From NCBI GenBank assembly GCA_001275005.1, contig JWZX01000796.1, positions 1 through 23,257 on the forward strand: 23,257 nt of DNA. Direction: 5' to 3'. This DNA comes from Chrysochromulina tobinii (taxonomy: Eukaryota; Haptophyta; Prymnesiales; Chrysochromulinaceae). Each line of letters opens with the position of its first letter. Positions within the stretch are counted from its first letter, which is position 1. Under the pieces are notes generated by a model. The model was not told where the DNA came from. It worked only from the letters and a program-made list of their open reading frames with translations, and did no database searches. Position numbers and translations under genes: made by a program. Shown piece by piece: positions 1-7,423 of the stretch.

Positions 1-271
1 AACGACTCACTGAGGCGGGAATCGTGCCTCACTGAGACAACTCTGACTTGGTCTGTCACTCTGGGTTGGTACCTCCGACCTTCCTAACGGGGAGGCGGCG
101 GTTCGGACGTCGCCGAGCTCAGCGCCGTCGTCGAGACGCGTCGACTCGTCGTCGTAGCGTACTCGTCGTCCGTGTAACGGTTACCACCGCACCGCTACCC
201 GGCGCCGTTATTTAATATTATGTATTTATGCTCTCACTTATACTTTGAACTGCTCACACAGACACCACAGG
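1..271. other. Left-edge non-coding stretch
   Basis: I see no supportable gene here. The stretch lies downstream of the stop codon of the minus-strand gene that ends at 272, so part of it is probably that gene's 3' UTR. At 6-36 the 9-mer CTCACTGAG occurs twice (6-14 and 28-36), and TGAGGC (11-16) can pair with GCCTCA (26-31) around a 9-nt loop. No meaning is assigned to this hairpin. Confidence 0.5.
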
Positions 272-1042
272 TCATGTGTAGCTCGTGCGCCCCACCGGCA
301 CGCCCACCGCCACCGCATCCTCCGAATCTCCGAACGCACGAGCTCCAGGCGAGATGGGTACCCCTTCATGAAGCTCGAGCTCTGTCGTTGCAGTGTCCTC
401 CGCTAGATGCTGCGACGCCGAACGTCGCTGCTCGTACGTGCTCGCACGACGATGGGCTTTCAGGCTCGTGCCGTGCGTCCAGAGCAGCCGGGACCAACGC
501 GCTCCGATGAGCGTCTGATGCAGCGACGATAGGGCGAGCGCCACTGCGCTTGTGCCGAAGAGGAAGTTGCCAGTGGTGATGGGCACGAGTACCGCGCGCA
601 CTGCCAAGGTCCCTACAGAGCAGAGCATGTGCATCGCAGCGAGGCGCCAGTCGTACTGCATCGCGGTCAGTGCAGCCATCCCAGGGCCCGCGAAACCCGC
701 CACGGACAAAATCGTATCCAAACCTGTGCCAAACCCATACAGGATGATACAAAGAAACCAAAGACTCATGTCGACGCCGCTAAACCAAATTAAATCTGCT
801 TTGATCCGGGCTGCGCGTTCAGCCGGCTCCTCTCTGTGCTGTGCAGGCTGACGTCGTCGCTGCTGCGGCTGCTCCTCATCTTGCCAGTGCTCACTGATTG
901 TGGCCGCTGCCATCATCGCATCGTTTGCCTCCTGCTGCCTACGCAGCGAGGCCTCCCTTTCACGTCGCTGAAGATCCTGCAATTGCAGACGTACGGCGAG
1001 ATGTTCTGACAACGCATCGAGATGCGTTGGTGGCGATGCCAT
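272..1042 (-). CDS. Small predicted multi-pass membrane protein, unknown function
   Basis: 256 aa with an ATG start at 1042 and a TGA stop. I do not recognise the family. The first ~85 residues are hydrophilic, Gln/Arg/Glu-rich and probably helical (LQLQDLQRREREASLRRQQEAN), so they should face the cytosol or stroma. Then come three or four hydrophobic segments: about residues 92-127 (IWFSGVDMSLWFLCIILYGF onwards, probably two helices), 134-157 (around MHMLCSVGTLAVRAVLVPI) and 160-180 (FLFGTSAVALALSSLHQTLI). The last ~75 residues are polar with no clear motif. There is no obvious signal peptide. A perfect palindrome, CTACCATGGTAG, lies 31 bp upstream of the start codon. The long open frame with a credible TM pattern argues for a real gene; the competing frames are shorter and low in quality. 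An additional exon cannot be excluded. Confidence 0.6.
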   Translation of the reverse strand: MASPPTHLDALSEHLAVRLQLQDLQRREREASLRRQQEANDAMMAAATISEHWQDEEQPQQRRRQPAQHREEPAERAARIKADLIWFSGVDMSLWFLCIILYGFGTGLDTILSVAGFAGPGMAALTAMQYDWRLAAMHMLCSVGTLAVRAVLVPITTGNFLFGTSAVALALSSLHQTLIGARWSRLLWTHGTSLKAHRRASTYEQRRSASQHLAEDTATTELELHEGVPISPGARAFGDSEDAVAVGVPVGRTSYT

Positions 1043-1072
1043 CAGGGACGCACAAGATCCAAAGTCTCCACA

Positions 1073-1084
1073 CTACCATGGTAG
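1073..1084. promoter_or_regulatory. Perfect 12-bp palindrome upstream of the membrane-protein gene
   Basis: CTACCATGGTAG is its own reverse complement and lies 31 bp upstream of the ATG at 1042. Similar perfect palindromes occur in three divergent promoters of this window. A role as a binding site is inference only. Confidence 0.25.
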
Positions 1085-1384
1085 GGTCACTCGGGCGACG
1101 AAAGTCTTTTAGGAACTACCCGTACAGTACAGTTTTACTTTTCGTACCTACCGTATATGGTATGTTTTGGTGAGCCCATCCCTTCACCTCTTCACGACGT
1201 CCGCACGTTCAGATGAACCTCGCCGAGCAACGCTGTCCTGGTATCACTCGTGCTCTTCGCGTGGTTCCGAACGACGCACGAGCACGATCGACGCTTCGGC
1301 GAAGGGCCTTCGGCGGTGCCGCCGCGTCCTCGGCGGTTGCGCGCCGTGCGACGCAGAAGCCATTAGTGGCCACACACGATTTCG

Positions 1385-1436
1385 GTTGAGACGGACTGGC
1401 GTGGGTGCCGGTTGAGGCGGACTGGCGTGGTTGCCG
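1385..1436. repeat. 26-bp tandem duplication, two copies
   Basis: Units 1385-1410 and 1411-1436 begin GTTGAG(A/G)CGGACTGGCGTGG and differ at two positions. It lies in the spacer just downstream of the DUF3228 stop codon, so it is probably 3' UTR or spacer sequence. Confidence 0.8.
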
Positions 1437-1490
1437 TCCATCGATGCTCACCACGTCGCGCATCTGAACAATGCTGCGGCGGCTTTCAAT

Positions 1491-2159
1491 CTACTTTATC
1501 GGCGCGTGCTTCGACCAGAAGGCCACCGACTCCAAGTACTTGGCTCGCTCCATCGGCACGCCGGATCCGCCCTCTTCTTTACCCAGGGCGTTGCGCATCA
1601 TCGTGATCGGCTGCATCGGCAGCTCGTAGCCGACGTCCTGCGCCTTGATGGAGATAATGCCCCAGGGCGCTGTCGTGGGCTCCTCCTCTCGTCCCATCGC
1701 CGCCGCCTCTTTGTTGATCTGCTCCCGGCTGTAGAGGATGATATCCATATACCTGGCAACCGTCGGCTCGTCAGCACCATCCTTTGGGAACCAGCGCGTC
1801 AGCACCGCGAGCTCTTGCTCCGTACGTGCCTCATAGCCCGAACGGAGGCGGCCCTCGTTCTCGGGCGTAACCACCAGGACGTTATTCTTGACCCCGGCAA
1901 AGTTGGGTACGAAGAGGTGTTTGCAAAAGGGTGCGTATCCGTCCACGAGCGGGTAGTCGCCGCTTGCGTACAGCTCGTTGATCTTGGCCTCAAACGCCTG
2001 CTTGTCATACTCAACCCGCGTGCCTTCGTATGCGATATTGGCGTCGAATTGCTTGAAGGCAAAAGGATCAATCACAAACATGGGTGGTGCCGACGTCATG
2101 ACCAGGCAGGCCAATTTCGAGCGCAGGAGAGTCGATCGGAGCGCAGTCCTTGCGAGCAT
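1491..2159 (-). CDS. DUF3228 family protein, probably organelle-targeted
   Basis: 222 aa from the ATG at 2159; the frame stays open further upstream but only with a TTG. Residues from about 27 (FVIDPFAFKQFDANIAYEGT) to the end match what I know of the DUF3228 family: APFCKHLFVPNFAG, ENEGRLRSGYEARTE, RWFPKDG, DIILYSREQINKEAAAMG, APWGIISIKAQD, ELPMQPITMMRNALGKEEGG. The match covers the full usual family length. The family function is unknown. The first ~25 residues are additional to the domain, rich in Arg, Leu, Ala and Ser and without acidic residues, as in mitochondrial or plastid transit peptides; the second Met (MTSAPPMFVIDPF) could give a cytosolic form. The gene is head-to-head with the G-patch gene, with only 120 bp between start codons. 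No intron is needed. Confidence 0.85.
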   Translation of the reverse strand: MLARTALRSTLLRSKLACLVMTSAPPMFVIDPFAFKQFDANIAYEGTRVEYDKQAFEAKINELYASGDYPLVDGYAPFCKHLFVPNFAGVKNNVLVVTPENEGRLRSGYEARTEQELAVLTRWFPKDGADEPTVARYMDIILYSREQINKEAAAMGREEEPTTAPWGIISIKAQDVGYELPMQPITMMRNALGKEEGGSGVPMERAKYLESVAFWSKHAPIK

Positions 2160-2234
2160 GCACGGTCGGCGCGCGCTGCGCTCGTGTGAAAAGGTCAATA
2201 GGATTGAACGATTTGATCATTTGAATCACAAGTT

Positions 2235-2246
2235 CGTACATGTACG
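2235..2246. promoter_or_regulatory. Perfect 12-bp palindrome in a 120-bp divergent promoter
   Basis: CGTACATGTACG lies between the start codons at 2159(-) and 2280(+), 34 bp from the plus-strand ATG. The gap is AT-richer than the flanking coding sequence, as expected of a promoter. Binding function is inferred from palindromy and position only. Confidence 0.3.
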
Positions 2247-2279
2247 GAAGGGGAAGAGCTTGTCAAGTTGGACTGTTTT

Positions 2280-3644
2280 ATGACAGTGCGTCATTCACAG
2301 CCAATGTTTATTGTCGACGACGGAAAGACGATGTCCAGCACGACCTTCCTCGCGGCGGCGGCGGAAATGTTGGGAAATGTACAGACACTGCCAGCGCCCC
2401 TAAGTGCGCTCACCGCCGGCGCACTTTTCGTGCCGCCAGCGCCCACCGCACTGCCGATACCCACCCTCGGCTTAAAGCCGAAAGGAAAGGCAAAGGCGCC
2501 TCCGCCTGCTGCGGCCGTGCAGCCCATCGCAGTGGACGAGCGTCGCTTGGCACCCGACGGCTACTATTACACGATTCAAGAGTTCTTTTCTTACTATGGA
2601 GGCTACGATGAGTGGCATTCGGCCGCACCTGAGTCTTCAGCAGCGCCCAAATATTCCCCGGCGCCACCACCGCAGCAGCCAATGCAGCCGCCGCAGGTGC
2701 TGCAGCCGAAACAGCCACCGCAGCCGAAGCAGCCACCGCAGCCGAAGCAGGCGGCGCCCGCTCCCGCTTCGGAGTCCTTGCGTTCGCGCAGCAAGCGCGG
2801 AGGCGGCCGCAGTGCGGCCACGCCGACCGGTGGCTCGCGCATGCACGACGACGGCACGGCGTACGAGGGGCCGTACATCCGGTTTGTGCGCAAGGGCACT
2901 GCCGACGTGAGCGACGACGAGGTAGAGCAGCCCGAGGAGGAGGGGGAGGAGCAGAGTGAGACGCTGCCCGAGAGCGTAACCGATCTGTTCCGTACCGCGC
3001 TCTCCATTCAACTGACGGCGACGAACCCGCTCGCCCCACCCGACGCCCAACACGGCGCCTCGCACGATGCCCGGATGGGCGGGCCTGTGGTGGCGGAGGC
3101 GGAGGCGGAGGCGGAGGTGGATGTGGAGGCGGAGGCGGAGGCGGCGGCCAAGAGGCCATTAGGAAAGGAGGCATTGCTGCAGGTACGGCGCGAGGTGGCG
3201 CAAGGCGCGGCGCTCGACGAGACGACTTCGATTGGATACCAGATGCTGATGCGGATGGGATGGATCGAGGGGCAGGGGCTGGGACGGCACGGCAAGGGCG
3301 CTGTGCTTCCAGTGGCCGTGCGCACGATGCGCCTGCTCGAGGGCGTCGGGCTCGGATGTGACAAGGGGCTGCCTGAGGCCAAGGTCTTCTCGAAGAATGT
3401 AGAGGAGCGCATCACCGAGTTCCTCTCCGACCCGAGCTCGGCCGAGCTCGCATTCAATCCCGATCTGAGCAAGGCAGATCGAGCTCTCGTGCACACACTC
3501 GCGCAGAAACACAATCTGAAGCACCAGAGCAGTGGCAAGGGTGATGAGCGCTTCATCACGGTGTACAAGCGCACGCACGTGCCCTCGGCCGAGGCGGCGC
3601 GTATGAACGAGCATGCCGTCGAGGAGCAGGTGCAGTTGCGATGA
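2280..3644 (+). CDS. G-patch and R3H domain RNA-binding protein (Sqs1/NKRF-like)
   Basis: 454 aa from the ATG at 2280. Order: N-terminal SSTTFLAAAAEMLG (about 18-31); a Pro/Ala linker; an aromatic motif DGYYYTIQEFFSYYGGYDEW (about 93-112); Gln-Pro-Lys repeats; a basic stretch RSRSKRGGGR; acidic tracts (EEEGEEQSE and an EAEAEAEVDVEAEAEA run); a G-patch at about 313-363 (GYQMLMRMGWIEGQGLGRHG, ending LEGVGLGCDKG); and an R3H-type domain at about 374-432 (ITEFLSDPSSAELAFNPDLS, then HTLAQKHNLKHQS and RFITVYKR). G-patch proteins stimulate DEAH-box RNA helicases, and the G-patch plus R3H pairing is known from yeast Sqs1/Pfa1 and human NKRF, which work with Prp43/DHX15 in splicing and ribosome biogenesis. 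That is the likely nuclear role here. A donor-like CAG|GTGCAG just before the stop leaves open splicing into the next gene. Confidence 0.85.
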   Translation: MTVRHSQPMFIVDDGKTMSSTTFLAAAAEMLGNVQTLPAPLSALTAGALFVPPAPTALPIPTLGLKPKGKAKAPPPAAAVQPIAVDERRLAPDGYYYTIQEFFSYYGGYDEWHSAAPESSAAPKYSPAPPPQQPMQPPQVLQPKQPPQPKQPPQPKQAAPAPASESLRSRSKRGGGRSAATPTGGSRMHDDGTAYEGPYIRFVRKGTADVSDDEVEQPEEEGEEQSETLPESVTDLFRTALSIQLTATNPLAPPDAQHGASHDARMGGPVVAEAEAEAEVDVEAEAEAAAKRPLGKEALLQVRREVAQGAALDETTSIGYQMLMRMGWIEGQGLGRHGKGAVLPVAVRTMRLLEGVGLGCDKGLPEAKVFSKNVEERITEFLSDPSSAELAFNPDLSKADRALVHTLAQKHNLKHQSSGKGDERFITVYKRTHVPSAEAARMNEHAVEEQVQLR

Positions 3645-3728
3645 TTGCACACTGATGACCTCTCTGAGAAAGACCGTGATTGCATCTCTGAAGGGCCAAC
3701 TGGATTGCTGCTCACTGCATCGTCACCG

Positions 3729-3810
3729 GATTGCCTCGTGTCATGATTGCCTCGCTCATCACGATTACCTCATCCTGATTGCCTCGCTCATCATGATTGC
3801 CTCGTGTACG
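3729..3810. repeat. Minisatellite of GATTGCCTCG-type units
   Basis: Five imperfect head-to-tail units of 14-18 bp, each starting GATTGCCTCG or GATTACCTCA and usually followed by CTCATCA. It fills most of the 191 bp between the G-patch gene stop and the ATG of the next gene. It is either spacer or, if the two genes are spliced together, intron sequence. Confidence 0.8.
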
Positions 3811-3835
3811 TCCACAGTACAAGGCCGTCCTTGCG

Positions 3836-5152
3836 ATGGGGTATGGGAACCAAAATAGGGGCGTCGGGCTCGGTTTCGGCGCCACGGGCGGCGCGCGCAA
3901 CTATTCTGCGGCGCCGCCGCCCAAGAGCCTTCTAAAACAGTGCCGCGAACAGCAGGCGGGGCTGGGGCCAGCGGCGGCAGAGAAGGCCGCCACCGAGCGC
4001 AGGGCCGCCGACGAGGCCGCGACCGTTGTGCGCCGTAGGGCGGCAGCCGGTTCCTGCGTGGCCGGAGGCGCCGGGAGTGCCGCCGCCGAATGCAGTGGAG
4101 CGGCTACGGCGTCTACCACCTCATTCCTAGCGGCGGCGGCGGAGATGTTGGCCGCCGCCGGGTCCTCGCTGCCGCCCTCCGCGCAAGCGCCCGCATTCCC
4201 CGCGCCCCCCTCCCTCCCCCCTCCTCGTGCCGGTACGGCTGCTGCGGCCGCCGCCGCGCCGCCCGCAGAATCGCCCAAGGCCGGCGTCATCTCGATGTGG
4301 ATCTCGACGCTGCTGGGCGCCTCTTCCCAATTTTCGGCCTCGGACCACTCTGCCAGGCAGCTCTTGGGCGCGCCCGCAGTCTTTCCCCACTCGGGCACAA
4401 GTGCAAAGGCATGGTCGGCGGTTCCACGTCCAGGTGAGTCGCTCGAATGGGTGCGGGTCGCGTTCAAGCGTGCAGTCTACCCAACCGCCATTAGCATACT
4501 TGAGACGTCCAACCCGGGAAGCATCGTCGCCATCCGCGGCACCGATCGGCCTAAGGGCGCCCAGGCGGCGGACTCGGACTGGTTCGTCCTCTGGGCAGGC
4601 AGCGTCGAGTACCCCGATGTGCCGTGCCGGGAGTTCCGCCCGCCGCTGCGCCCGGGCTGTGGGGAACGGCTCGTGAGCGCCCTCGAGGTCAGCCTGGACA
4701 CTCGAGACTGGACCGCCGAGTGGTGGAGCGAGATCGATGCGATCCGCCTCGAAGGAGTGCCCCCTGAGGGTGCGACCGGCGCGGCGGCTCTCGCTCGCTC
4801 AGCACCAGCTCTTGCGACTGGCGTCGTCGCGGGCACTCCGCTCAAGAGCAGCGTGTGTGTGGTGCCCTGGCTGCCACGACAGCTGTGGGAATCCGATCGC
4901 GCGTATGAGAGCCGCGTGCGCTTCGACGTGGCCCGATTTGGGCCCGCGCCGCCACAGAGCGAGTCGGAGGGCATGCGCCGTGCCGCCCTGTCGATGGTGA
5001 TGGCCAATTCCACCGAACTCGGCTGCGTGTACCCGGCCGAAGTGCACGCGTCCATTGAAGATCGTCAGGGTGAGGCGAGGGCGGCCGCCTCAGGCATGGC
5101 CGTCGAGGGCCAGAGGCGGGCAGAGGCGGAGCAGCGGCGGATGGCCCAATGA
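3836..5152 (+). CDS. Protein with FBXL4 N-terminal-like beta-sandwich domain
   Basis: 438 aa from the ATG at 3836; the frame is open upstream to a possible 3' splice site (CACAG at 3813-3817). Residues 1-30 are Gly-rich (MGYGNQNRGVGLGFGATGG). Next come an Ala/Arg/Glu-rich helical stretch, then TTSFLAAAAEML (about 95-106), which also occurs in the gene just upstream, and a Pro/Ala linker. The domain at about 200-310 contains WVRVAFKRAVYPTAISILET, NPGSIVAIRG, W.VLWAG, REFRPPLRPG, VSLDTRDWTAEWWSEIDAIR and LEGV. This is the pattern I know from the N-terminal, discoidin-like part of FBXL4 (YPT.I.I.ET.NPG, ..F.P, ...E(L/I)DAV.L.G). No F-box or leucine-rich repeat is visible. The C-terminal 100 residues are helical with no family I recognise. 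Function is unknown; a binding or adaptor role is the most that can be inferred. Confidence 0.72.
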   Translation: MGYGNQNRGVGLGFGATGGARNYSAAPPPKSLLKQCREQQAGLGPAAAEKAATERRAADEAATVVRRRAAAGSCVAGGAGSAAAECSGAATASTTSFLAAAAEMLAAAGSSLPPSAQAPAFPAPPSLPPPRAGTAAAAAAAPPAESPKAGVISMWISTLLGASSQFSASDHSARQLLGAPAVFPHSGTSAKAWSAVPRPGESLEWVRVAFKRAVYPTAISILETSNPGSIVAIRGTDRPKGAQAADSDWFVLWAGSVEYPDVPCREFRPPLRPGCGERLVSALEVSLDTRDWTAEWWSEIDAIRLEGVPPEGATGAAALARSAPALATGVVAGTPLKSSVCVVPWLPRQLWESDRAYESRVRFDVARFGPAPPQSESEGMRRAALSMVMANSTELGCVYPAEVHASIEDRQGEARAAASGMAVEGQRRAEAEQRRMAQ

Positions 5153-5898
5153 TGATCGAACGGACGCGCGCAGGAGATATGCGGGGAGTTGGTGCACCAA
5201 CCTTCTCCGGTGGGCGAGCAGGCCCGAGAATGTAAGGTCGCGAGCGAGCAGGCGCGAGAGAAAAGCGGACGTGATCTCCGCCCGAAAGTACTGCCTCTAT
5301 GGCTGCCTCATGGGCACCCTCATGCTCTGCCTGAGTGTATTGGCTATTGGACTGCATCTTCAATGGGACTGATCTCTCGTCAACACGGACATCTCTTAGA
5401 TGTGGTCATTCGGGACCTATCGGGACCGTCAGCACGATCGTCGTCTTCGCGCCCTTCCGCGAGACTGCCGACTCGGTCGGAACGGCCACTGACAAGCCTC
5501 GCCTCCGAAGCTTTCCGAAGCCCGCAGCCCGCGCGGGCCGGCGCCGGCGGGACGCGGTAGCCCGGGGACCGAACACGCGCGCGGTCGCGGAGGGCGACAG
5601 AAGGCGGAAGCGACAGAAGCGAGAAGGCGTTTAAGGGCCGATACGGAACGGAGAAGGCGGCGGCGTGAAATACCCACCCACGCGGTACGGCGCTCGGCTA
5701 CGCCCGCTACGGCCTACGGGGCGGCTCGGCTCGACGCGGCAGCGACACGGTACACAGCTGTTAAGGAGCTTTCAGCCGTTAATGTGAAATGTCATCCGTC
5801 TCGTTTGTTCACTGTGAACGAAGAAAGCCCCGTCAGCGATCTAGCGTCGCGATAATCCTATCCGGATAAGCATGAAAAAACTGTCCTCAAGCTCACGC
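5153..5898. other. Convergent intergenic spacer
   Basis: Between the stop codons of the plus-strand gene (5152) and the minus-strand SET/MYND gene (5899). No credible gene: the open frames are short, Arg/Ala-rich and lack domains. Contents: a very GC-rich island around 5520-5600 including the palindrome GCCGGCGCCGGC (5537-5548); an AT-richer part at 5750-5900; an inverted repeat GTTCACTGTGAAC at 5807-5819; and TACACAGCTGTTA near 5753, which has a close match (TACACAGCCGTTA) near 8764 in the next convergent spacer. Probably the two 3' UTRs plus spacer. Confidence 0.5.
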
Positions 5899-7299
5899 TT
5901 ATAGCGTCGCTTTGACGGGGAGCGCACTCCCCGCATGGCAGTGGCAAATGCCCGACTCGCGCGACACCTTCGCCTTGCGCGCCACCACAATCTTGCCACA
6001 GGCGCATCGGTGGCTGGCATCAAAGGCGGCGAGGGCCTCGTCCGTCATGGTACGCGTACAACGTGGGCAGTCGCACGAGAAGCCCCATGGATCCCTCGTC
6101 TCCGTCGAGCCGCCCTCAAACGAGCGCACGTAGCTGTACGTCAGCTCCTCCCCGCACCGAATGTCTCGCAACGATTCGAAGACGAGAGCATCGCCCGCCG
6201 CCGTCGCCGCGCAATTCGGTACGCAAGAGTGATTGAAGAGGGATGCTTGGGGATATGTGAGGTGCCCTACGATGTTCTCTTCGGGGTCAAAGAGATGAAA
6301 CGAATTGCACGCCTCACCGCTGAGCAGACGCAGCGCTTCCAGAGCACACGGGATGAGACGGCCGCATTGAAGACGCGCGAGCCGCACCGCATTCCGGTGC
6401 AAGCTCAAGGTCCTCTCACGGGCCGCTCGTTCCTCTGCTGTATGGCAGTCAGCTGCCTCGCACTGCCCGAGTGCCTCTGCAAACGAAGGCGTCCTTCGCC
6501 ACTCGCCATCGAGAATCGTGGGCACTACCCCAACGTGCTGGATGGCGGAGATGGCGGAGGCGGCGGAAGCGGCGGAAGCGGCGGAGGCGGCGGAGGCGGC
6601 GGAGGCGGCGGAGGCGGCGGAGGCGGCGGAGGCGGCGGAGGCGGCGGAGGCGGCGGAGGCGGCGGAGGCGACAGGGGCGGCGGGGGCGGTGGACGCGGTG
6701 GACGCGGTGGACGCGGTGGACGCGGTGGACGCGGTGGACGCGGTGGACGCGGCGGCGCGGCGCGCACGACGCCCCGCCTCTGCGCCGCGCGGAGCCGCAC
6801 ACTCTTCTGCCCAACGGCGAGCAAACGCGCGAAGCAGGTACGTGGCCGTGCTCAGCTCGTAATCACCATACTTGCCAGGCTTCATCGCCGCCAGCCGCTG
6901 CAAGCCGGCGCAGCATAGCTGATGCCCACGCTGCTGCGCGAGCTGGCGGCACTCTGCACTGCAGTACGAGTCCGGACAGCCGGTGCACTTCTCCGCGAGC
7001 GAAGGTCCGAAGAGCAGGCAAGACGAGCAAATCTCTGGGGCTTGTGGTTTGGTGTACCGTGGGTAGCGCTGAGCCTCGCTGCGGTAGAGGGTGTGCTCAT
7101 ACGATCGGAACGTGCACAGAGTTTCGCCTGCTCCAATAGCACGCAGGGCAATGAGTCCACGGCCACGGCCTTCAATCTCTCGCGCCACGAAGGGGCACGA
7201 CATCGTCTCCACCGACTCGCGCGCGTCGCCTCCTCGGCCCAGCACGGCGTCGTTGCGTCGTTGCTCACTGCCGTCCTCTTCCATCGTGGAGTCTGCCAT
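5899..7299 (-). CDS. SET and MYND domain (SMYD-type) lysine methyltransferase
   Basis: 466 aa with an ATG at 7299. SMYD proteins have a SET methyltransferase split by a MYND zinc finger; they transfer methyl groups from S-adenosylmethionine to lysines of histones or other proteins. Visible: the SET N-part at about 36-66 (FVAREIEGRGRGLIALRAIG); the MYND finger at 91-130 with Cys pairs C91/C94, C105/C108, C113/C117 and terminal H126/C130; the SET core at about 338-391 with LFNHSCVPNC (354-363, catalytic-pocket NHSC at 356-359) and GEELTYSYV; and a post-SET Cys cluster FSCDCPRC (408-414). An extra Cys/His-rich tail (CACGKIV, CHCH) follows. Odd: residues 185-253 are a pure Ser/Thr/Ala repeat (seven STA, twelve SAA, two SAI) inserted between MYND and the SET core. 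The start is 124 bp from the divergent EF-hand gene. The substrate cannot be told from sequence. Confidence 0.87.
   Translation of the reverse strand: MADSTMEEDGSEQRRNDAVLGRGGDARESVETMSCPFVAREIEGRGRGLIALRAIGAGETLCTFRSYEHTLYRSEAQRYPRYTKPQAPEICSSCLLFGPSLAEKCTGCPDSYCSAECRQLAQQRGHQLCCAGLQRLAAMKPGKYGDYELSTATYLLRAFARRWAEECAAPRGAEAGRRARRAAASTASTASTASTASTASTASTAPAAPVASAASAASAASAASAASAASAASAASAASAASAASAASAISAIQHVGVVPTILDGEWRRTPSFAEALGQCEAADCHTAEERAARERTLSLHRNAVRLARLQCGRLIPCALEALRLLSGEACNSFHLFDPEENIVGHLTYPQASLFNHSCVPNCAATAAGDALVFESLRDIRCGEELTYSYVRSFEGGSTETRDPWGFSCDCPRCTRTMTDEALAAFDASHRCACGKIVVARKAKVSRESGICHCHAGSALPVKATL
6542..6753. repeat. 9-bp coding minisatellite inside the SET/MYND gene
   Basis: On the plus strand, units of GGAGGCGGC type (about 6556-6670, with GGAAGCGGC variants) are followed, after a short interruption, by six GGACGCGGT and one GGACGCGGC (6691-6753). 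On the coding strand they specify (SAA)n and (STA)n. Unit length is a multiple of three, so copy number can change without breaking the frame. Confidence 0.9.
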
Positions 7300-7310
7300 T
7301 CATATGAATG
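7297..7310. promoter_or_regulatory. Perfect 14-bp palindrome at the SET/MYND start codon
   Basis: CATTCATATGAATG is its own reverse complement; its first three bases are the start codon of the minus-strand gene. It lies at one edge of the 124-bp divergent gap towards the EF-hand gene at 7424. A regulatory role is inference. Confidence 0.3.
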
Positions 7311-7423
7311 CACACAATTCACAGACCATGGATTTACAGTAATCGACACCCAAGAGACCGGACCGGCGTAGGCCAAGTCCGGTGCGTTCACACTTCATAC
7401 TTTGCATTTTCACAGGCCGTTCC

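Larger units (their letters stand above)
1043..1490. other. Intergenic spacer between two minus-strand genes
   Basis: No supportable gene. It should hold the promoter of the membrane-protein gene (right of 1042) and the 3' UTR of the DUF3228 gene (left of 1491). AT-richer sequence at about 1100-1165 next to the start, including a repeated GTACAGTACAG, is the likely promoter zone. A 26-bp tandem duplication sits at 1385-1436. Confidence 0.45.

Noticed and set aside
6525-6918. Gly-rich, Pro-rich and Arg-rich open frames over the SET/MYND repeat
   Set aside because: They are by-products of a 9-bp repeat read in other frames. The minus-strand frame with MYND and SET motifs is the real gene.
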